From: DATKRB01 sp036501425
GTDB lineage: Bacteria > Actinomycetota > Acidimicrobiia > Acidimicrobiales > RAAP-2
Direction of reading: 5' to 3'
NCBI GenBank assembly: GCA_036501425.1
Contig: DASYAI010000046.1
Coordinates: 1-64,000 of the forward strand
Length of the DNA stretch: 64,000 bases
The notes below the pieces were generated by a model. It saw only the letters and a list, made by a program, of their open reading frames with translations, was not told the DNA's origin and did not search any database. Of this stretch, positions 59,615-64,000 are shown one piece after another. A program made the translations under genes and the position numbers. Numbering within the stretch: position 1 is the stretch's first letter; every line of letters begins with the position of its first letter.

Positions 59615-60424
59615 TCATCCGAGCTGGAGTGGGTGCGGCGAGTCGGTCGTCGGCTCGGGCGGTGGCATCCCGGGCGGTGGCGGACCGGATGGCCGCGGGC
59701 CGGCATCGAGACCCAGCTGGTACCCGTCGAGGAAGAGGTTGGCCTCGCGCTGGCGGGGGTGGCGGTTGGCCAGCTCGTGGAAGCGCGGGGAGTGGTTGGG
59801 CTCGAGCAGGTGGGCCAGCTCGTGGACGAGCACCGCGTCGAGGACCCATTCGGGGACGGCCCGCAGGCGCTCGGACATCCGGATCTCGCCGGTGTCCGAC
59901 GAGCAAGAGGCCCATCGCTTGGTCTGGTTGGCCACCCAGCGGATGGAGCGCGGTGCGGTGCCGTCGACGTAGCGGTCAGCGAGCTGCTGGGCCCGCTCGG
60001 CCAGCGCCTGGTCGGAGATCCCCAGACCGGGCCGCCGGGCACGCACCTTCTCCACCAGCCACTCGACCATGGCCGTCCGTTGCGCGCCCCGGACGTGGCT
60101 GGGGAGCACCACCACGATCCGGCCCGCCTCCCAGAAGGCGGTGGCCGTTCGCCGGCGGCGGTTGCTCGTGCGGAGCTCGACGACTGGCTCGTCGGGGACC
60201 GAGACGACCGGCTCGTCGGGCACCTCGACGACCGGCGCAGCCGGCACCTCGACGACCGGCGCAGCGGGGACCGAGACGACCGGCTCGTCAGGGACGGAGC
60301 CGACAGGCTCGTCGGCCGGCGGAGCGGGGGGCGCGGGCGCCGGCGAGTGCGCGAAACGCAGGGGGAGCGGTGGGCTCGGCCCGTCGTCGCGGGCCGGTGG
60401 GCCGGCGGGGGTGGCGGCGGGCAT
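59615..60424 (-). CDS. YgjP/SprT-like zinc metallopeptidase with repeat region
   Basis: 269 aa from ATG 60424. The C-terminal 160 residues are the M48-type YgjP (DUF45) fold: WASCSSDTGEIRMSERLRAV and HELAH in AVLVHELAHLLEPNHSPRFH, which bind zinc with the later Glu/His. The N-terminal 100 residues are low-complexity, with six 8-residue repeats of the type DEPVVSVP/AAPVVEVP coded by 24-bp units. No signal peptide; target unknown. 26 bases downstream of the riboflavin synthase gene. Confidence 0.85.
   Translation of the reverse strand: MPAATPAGPPARDDGPSPPLPLRFAHSPAPAPPAPPADEPVGSVPDEPVVSVPAAPVVEVPAAPVVEVPDEPVVSVPDEPVVELRTSNRRRRTATAFWEAGRIVVVLPSHVRGAQRTAMVEWLVEKVRARRPGLGISDQALAERAQQLADRYVDGTAPRSIRWVANQTKRWASCSSDTGEIRMSERLRAVPEWVLDAVLVHELAHLLEPNHSPRFHELANRHPRQREANLFLDGYQLGLDAGPRPSGPPPPGMPPPEPTTDSPHPLQLG
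60173..60316. repeat. Six 24-bp tandem repeats in the metallopeptidase gene
   Basis: Units begin at 60173, 60197, 60221, 60245, 60269 and 60293. Two unit types occur: type A (GACCGAGACGACCGGCTCGT) at the second and fifth, type B (CACCTCGACGACCGGCGCAG) at the third and fourth, with outer units resembling type A. The block keeps the reading frame. Confidence 0.85.
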
Positions 60425-60450
60425 CGGGGCGCCCGGAAACCCGGCTGCCG

Positions 60451-60936
60451 TCAGCGACTCGAGGCGACCAGCGGTCCGGCGTCCGAGGATCCCTGGCGGA
60501 TGCCCTTGCCCGCCCGCATGGTCAGCTGCTCGGGCTCGTAGAGCATCCAGTACGCGTTGCGGGCGTGCTTGCGGGCCCGGTCCCGGCAGATCTCGGCCAG
60601 GCTGGCCGGGTCGTCGGCCTCGTCCTCGTGGACGAACACCTCCAGGATGGCGGTGCTGGTCATCAGCTGGGCCATCATGATGCCGGTCGAAGCCTCGTGG
60701 GCGCAGGTCTTGTCGATGGGCTGCTTGCCCGGCATTCCCAGGGCGATCACGATCCGGCAGCTCTCGTCCTCGATCATCCGCTTGGCCTGGACGGCCAGGT
60801 CCTTGAACCCCGGCACGGTGTGCCGGACCGTCTCGAACCGGCGCCCGTAGCCCGGGCAGGTCTCGAGCTCCTCGAGCGCCTCGGCGCCCATGTCGAACCG
60901 GGCGAACATGGTGTCCACCACTCCGATGCGGTGCAT
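60451..60936 (-). CDS. ribC: Archaeal-type riboflavin synthase
   Basis: 161 aa with AAGGAG 8 bases before ATG 60936. The whole length matches the archaeal RibC family (about 155 aa, lumazine-synthase fold): HRIGVVDTMFARFDMGAEAL, TVPGFKDLAVQAKRMIEDES, IALGMPGKQPIDKTCAHEAS, MMAQLMTSTAILEVFVHEDE and MRAGKGIRQG. It condenses two 6,7-dimethyl-8-ribityllumazine into riboflavin. Most bacteria use the unrelated trimeric RibE enzyme, so this is unusual. It is not next to other riboflavin genes; the biotin gene bioD lies divergently 110 bases away. Confidence 0.92.
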   Translation of the reverse strand: MHRIGVVDTMFARFDMGAEALEELETCPGYGRRFETVRHTVPGFKDLAVQAKRMIEDESCRIVIALGMPGKQPIDKTCAHEASTGIMMAQLMTSTAILEVFVHEDEADDPASLAEICRDRARKHARNAYWMLYEPEQLTMRAGKGIRQGSSDAGPLVASSR

Positions 60937-61046
60937 GGATCGAGCTCCTTCCCGCGCGGCCCACCGGCGCGAGGAGCCGAGCGTACCGTGACCAGGACCC
61001 GACCCGGCTCGACGGGAGCCGCCGGCGCGGTCGAGAATCACCGGCC

Positions 61047-61808
61047 GTGGGAGACGAGCGGCCGCCGGCGGGCGATCAAGACGCCCGCCGCCCGTCGGCG
61101 GGGACTCGGCCCGACCAGCTGGTCCTCGTGGCGGGGGCGGGGACCGGCGTGGGCAAGACGTGGCTCACTGCCCAACTGGTGGGCGTCCTCGCCCGGCGGG
61201 GGGTGCGGGCGGTGGCCCGCAAGCTGGCCCAGTCCTTCGCGCCCGAGGACGAGCCGGCGGGGAGGGACGCGGCGGTGCTCGGCGCCGCGTCGGGGGAGCC
61301 GGCGGAGGTGGTCTGTCCTCCTCACCGGTGGTACCCGGCGGTGATGGCCCCGCCCATGGCGGCGGCCGCGCTGCGCCGAGCGCCGTTCGCGGTCGCCGAC
61401 CTGCTGTCCGAGCTCCGCTGGCCCGGACCCGCCGCGCCCGGCACCGGCGGCGTCACGGTGGGCTTCCTCGAGACCGCCGGCGGGGTGCGCTCCCCCCAGG
61501 CCGACGACGGCGACGTGGGGACCGTGGCCGGACTGGTCGAGCCCGATCTCGTCGTCGTGGTGGTCGGCGCCGGCCTGGGCGCGATCAACGACGCCGTCCT
61601 GGCCTCCGACGCCCTGCGGGGCGCCGTGCCGACCCTGGCGGTCGGCTCCCTGGTCGTGGTGCTCAACCGGTTCGATCCGGACGTCGCGGTCCACCGTGCC
61701 AACCGGCGCTGGCTCGAGGACCGCGCCGGCCTGCTGGTCGCGGCGGCGCCGGCGGATCTCGGGGCCCTGGCCACCTCGCTGCGCGCGGGGTCCTTCAGCC
61801 GCGCGTGA
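61047..61808 (+). CDS. bioD: Dethiobiotin synthetase-like P-loop protein
   Basis: 253 aa, starting VGDERPPAG. P-loop GAGTGVGKTWLTAQLVGVLA as in BioD. The usual K-P-V-x-T-G segment is RKLAQSF and the E-G-A-G-G segment is FLETAGGVRSP, so substrate residues are partly changed. NDAVLASDALRG and VVVLNRFDPD fit the fold. Neighbouring bioB and bsaP support a role closing the ureido ring of dethiobiotin. Last 14 bases overlap bsaP antisense. Confidence 0.8.
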   Translation: MGDERPPAGDQDARRPSAGTRPDQLVLVAGAGTGVGKTWLTAQLVGVLARRGVRAVARKLAQSFAPEDEPAGRDAAVLGAASGEPAEVVCPPHRWYPAVMAPPMAAAALRRAPFAVADLLSELRWPGPAAPGTGGVTVGFLETAGGVRSPQADDGDVGTVAGLVEPDLVVVVVGAGLGAINDAVLASDALRGAVPTLAVGSLVVVLNRFDPDVAVHRANRRWLEDRAGLLVAAAPADLGALATSLRAGSFSRA

Positions 61809-61992
61809 CGCCGTGCTCCGGGCACCGGGCCGACCACCCGGTCGGGGTGACGCTCACCGCCATCCAGCGGCCGCACGCGGTGCAGTAGTGCGGCGGGTCC
61901 AACGGGCGACAGCCGGCGCAGCGGTCGGTGGGCCGCCCGCACCCGGCGCAGAACCGGGGGGTGGCGGCCTCGCCGGTCTCGGGACCGCTCAC
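61795..61992 (-). CDS. bsaP: Biotin synthase auxiliary protein
   Basis: 65 aa from GTG 61992, 32 bases after the bioB stop. Cys-rich: FCAGCGRPTDRCAGC, HYCTACGRWM, then VTPTGWSARCPEHG, which is the hallmark tail of BsaP. BsaP helps actinobacterial type II biotin synthases that lack the usual auxiliary cluster supply. A longer reading frame exists only through bioB sequence. Too short and overlapped to be easily called, but position and motif agree. Confidence 0.88.
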   Translation of the reverse strand: MSGPETGEAATPRFCAGCGRPTDRCAGCRPLDPPHYCTACGRWMAVSVTPTGWSARCPEHGVTRG

Positions 61993-62024
61993 CGGCTGGT
62001 CGGCGCCTGCTCGCAGCGCCGTGC

Positions 62025-63152
62025 TCAGAAGGCGGCCGTCAGCGCGGCGACCGGCATGCGGAGGTCCTCGAGCATCCGGAGGTCCGCCTCGGGCGACCGT
62101 CCGAGGGTCGTGAGGTAGTTGCCCACGATGAGGGCGTTGATGCCGGCGGTCATGCCCATCGCCTGGAGGTCGCCCAGCGTGATCTCGCGACCGCCTGCGT
62201 AGCGCAGGATGACGCCGGGTAGGGCCAGGCGGAACAAGGCGATCCAGCGCACCGCCTCCCAGGCGCCGAGGGGCGGCCGATCCTCGAGCGGGGTCCCCGG
62301 CCGGGCATTCAGGAAGTTGATCGGCACCTCGGTCGGGTCGAGCTCGCGCAGCTCGAGCAAGAGCTCGATCCGTTGGGCGTCGCTCTCGCCCATCCCGATC
62401 AGGGCGCCGCAGCACAGCTCCATCCCGTGCCGACGGACGGTCCGGCAGGTCTCGGCCCGTTCCTCCCAGCGGTGCGTGGTCACCACCTGGTCGAAGAACG
62501 AGCGGGCGGTCTCGAGGTTGTGGTTGTAGCGGTGGACCCCTCCGGCGGCCAGCCGCGCCGCCTGCTCGTCGGTGAGGATGCCGGCGCTCACGGCCACGTT
62601 CAGCCCGGTCTCGTCGCGCACCAGCGGCACGAGCTCGAGGATGCGGCGCAGCGTCCGCTCGTCGGGCCCGCGCACGGCGAGCACGATGCAGAACTCCGAG
62701 GCGCCCAATGCCGCCGTTTCGCGGGCGGCCGCCAGGACGTCCTCGGTCGCCAGCAGCGGCGTCGCCTTGACCGGGGACTCGAAGCGTGAGGACTGCGAGC
62801 AGAAGTGGCAGTCCTCGGGGCACCCTCCGGTCTTGGCGGACAAGATGCCCTCCACCTCGACCTCCGGGCCGCACCAGGCCAGGCGGACCAGGTGGGCGAG
62901 CGAGGCCAGACCGACGACGGCCGGGTCGGGCAGCGCTGCCAGCGCGCCCAGCTCGTCGCCGCTCAGCATCCGACCCTCCTCGAGCAGGGCCGCCTCGGCC
63001 GCGGCGAGCAGCGCCCGATCGGCGGCCGAGGGAAGCCCCGGGCCCGCCGGGGGGGTGGGATGGGCCGCCGGCGCCTGGCGCCCCGCCCGCGGCGGTGCGC
63101 TCCTGAACCGTACGGCGGTGCTGGCTGGGCCCAGGGGAGCGTCGAGATCCAC
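62025..63152 (-). CDS. bioB: Biotin synthase
   Basis: 375 aa from GTG 63152; later starts within the Pro/Ala-rich first 35 residues are possible. Radical-SAM motif CPEDCHFC (CxxxCxxC) follows EGILSAKTGG. VSAGILTDEQAARLAAGGVH, RYNHNLETA and TEVPINFLNARPGTPLEDRP are BioB signatures. It inserts sulfur into dethiobiotin. Followed by bsaP, with which it should act; divergent from the acyl-CoA dehydrogenase gene by 72 bases. Confidence 0.93.
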   Translation of the reverse strand: MDLDAPLGPASTAVRFRSAPPRAGRQAPAAHPTPPAGPGLPSAADRALLAAAEAALLEEGRMLSGDELGALAALPDPAVVGLASLAHLVRLAWCGPEVEVEGILSAKTGGCPEDCHFCSQSSRFESPVKATPLLATEDVLAAARETAALGASEFCIVLAVRGPDERTLRRILELVPLVRDETGLNVAVSAGILTDEQAARLAAGGVHRYNHNLETARSFFDQVVTTHRWEERAETCRTVRRHGMELCCGALIGMGESDAQRIELLLELRELDPTEVPINFLNARPGTPLEDRPPLGAWEAVRWIALFRLALPGVILRYAGGREITLGDLQAMGMTAGINALIVGNYLTTLGRSPEADLRMLEDLRMPVAALTAAF

Positions 63153-63224
63153 GGGGCCACGGTAGTGGCACCGGGGCGCGTCGGTCGATGGCGCCGGCCC
63201 GGCTGGTCGGGCAAGCTGACCGGC

Positions 63225-64000
63225 GTGGCGTGGGATTTCTCGACCGAGCCGGAGTTCGAGGAGCGGTTGGCGTGGATGCGGCGCTTCGTGCGCGAGGAGG
63301 TGTTCCCGCTCGAGACCCTCGGGCTCGGCTACGAGGACACCCTCCGGCTGGTGCGGCCCCTGCAGGACCAGGTCAAAGCGGAGGGCTTGTGGGCCGCCCA
63401 TCTGCCCCCCGAGCTGGGGGGCGGGGGCTTCGGGCAGGTCCGCCTGGGGCTCATGCACGAGATCCTCGGTGCGTCCCCCCTCGGCCCCCTGGTCTTCGGG
63501 AACAACGCCCCGGACTCGGGCAACGCCGAGCTGCTGGCCATCGGCACCCGGGCCACCGGGCGCGAGGACCAGCGCGATCGCTGGCTGTACCCGCTGCTCG
63601 CGGGCGAGCTGCGGAGCGGGTTCTCGATGACCGAGCCCGGTACCGCCGGCTCGGACCCGACCCTGCTCGCCGCCCGGGCGGAGCGCGACGGCGACGAGTT
63701 CGTGCTGAACGGCCACAAGTGGTTCACGACCAACGGCTCGGTGGCCGACTTCCTCATCGTGATGGCGGTGACCAACCCCGAGGTGCACCCCTACCAGGGC
63801 TCGTCGATGATCATCGTGCCGGTGGACACGCCGGGCGTCGACGTGGTGCGCGACATCGGCACCATGGAGGAGCCCCACCCGACCTTCGGCCACTACGGCA
63901 ACCACGCCGAGATCGTCTACCGCGACGTGCGGGTGCCGGTCGAGAACCTGCTGGGTCGGGAGGGCGAGGGCTTCGCCCTGGCCCAGGCGCGCCTGGGCCC
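63225..64000 (+). CDS. Acyl-CoA dehydrogenase (3' end outside window)
   Basis: About 258 codons visible from GTG 63225 (VAWDFSTEPEFEERLAWMRR), open to the window edge; the full family length is near 400. N-terminal helical domain EEVFPLETLGLGYEDTLRLV, then FSMTEPGTAGSDPTLLAARA and FVLNGHKWFTTNGSVADFLI, the FAD/substrate motifs of acyl-CoA dehydrogenases, and VRVPVENLLGREGEGFALAQ. It oxidises acyl-CoA at the alpha-beta bond. Chain specificity cannot be told, and the catalytic Glu lies in the missing or late part. Confidence 0.92.
   Translation, partial: MAWDFSTEPEFEERLAWMRRFVREEVFPLETLGLGYEDTLRLVRPLQDQVKAEGLWAAHLPPELGGGGFGQVRLGLMHEILGASPLGPLVFGNNAPDSGNAELLAIGTRATGREDQRDRWLYPLLAGELRSGFSMTEPGTAGSDPTLLAARAERDGDEFVLNGHKWFTTNGSVADFLIVMAVTNPEVHPYQGSSMIIVPVDTPGVDVVRDIGTMEEPHPTFGHYGNHAEIVYRDVRVPVENLLGREGEGFALAQARLG

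Noticed and set aside
40173..60316. Tandem repeats as CRISPR arrays
   Set aside because: Units are 24 bp, contiguous, without unique spacers, and keep reading frame inside genes.

Overview
The window looks like chromosomal DNA of a high-GC actinobacterium. Coenzyme F420 genes (cofD/cofE), a maleylpyruvate-isomerase/DinB-fold protein, a DUF5719 protein beside a giant GT2, the BsaP biotin factor, heavy GTG start use and many 1-4 base stop/start overlaps all point there. The mix of families and gene order is most reminiscent of Acidimicrobiia, but no rRNA or other taxonomic marker is present, so the class is an inference.

Layout. 1-2102: a TetR-controlled minus-strand operon (TetR, DinB/MPI-fold protein, di-iron MBL-fold protein cut by the window edge) behind a 33-bp palindrome. 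2513-3516: a complete IS5-like insertion sequence. 3548-7455: an Fbp-type ferric iron ABC importer. 7683-8344: a VapBC module. 8427-12848: transsulfuration genes (CGS, CBS) with an aldo/keto reductase and a nitroreductase. 12896-16551: an ApbE-linked electron-transfer operon (ferredoxin, NuoF-like, ferric-reductase-like membrane protein, ApbE and a small anchored protein). 16635-18538: a COG4705 membrane protein and a PimA-like glycosyltransferase. 18977-23424: small membrane, PilZ, nitroreductase, SDR and GNAT genes.

23356-28057 holds a two-gene polysaccharide system: a membrane GT2 synthase fused to an EAL domain, overlapped by a membrane-anchored GH18 protein with chitin-binding-like modules. 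28167-34689 holds stress and regulatory genes: flavin reductase, RsbW-like kinase, OtsA with coupled small ORFs, a STAS protein and a BTAD protein. 34703-59495 is an envelope-sugar locus resembling the mycobacterial region around fbiA/fbiB, manB and Rv3256c-Rv3267: Man-1-P guanylyltransferase, nucleotide-sugar epimerases, cofE/cofD, three coupled GT4 enzymes, a GT2 membrane giant, DUF5719, a GT-C-like protein, phosphomannomutase, Trm112 and a sugar-phosphate isomerase. FtsH lies inside it on the opposite strand. 59615-64000: a YgjP-type metallopeptidase, an archaeal-type riboflavin synthase, biotin genes (bioD, bsaP, bioB) and the start of an acyl-CoA dehydrogenase.

The points most worth attention are: the GT2-EAL/GH18 pair; the flavin operon in which the expected FMN-binding protein is reduced to an anchor, a linker and a C-terminal TTGAS; the archaeal-type riboflavin synthase; an epimerase whose catalytic Tyr is Ala; and stand-alone CofE without the FbiB reductase domain. 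No tRNA, rRNA or CRISPR array was found.
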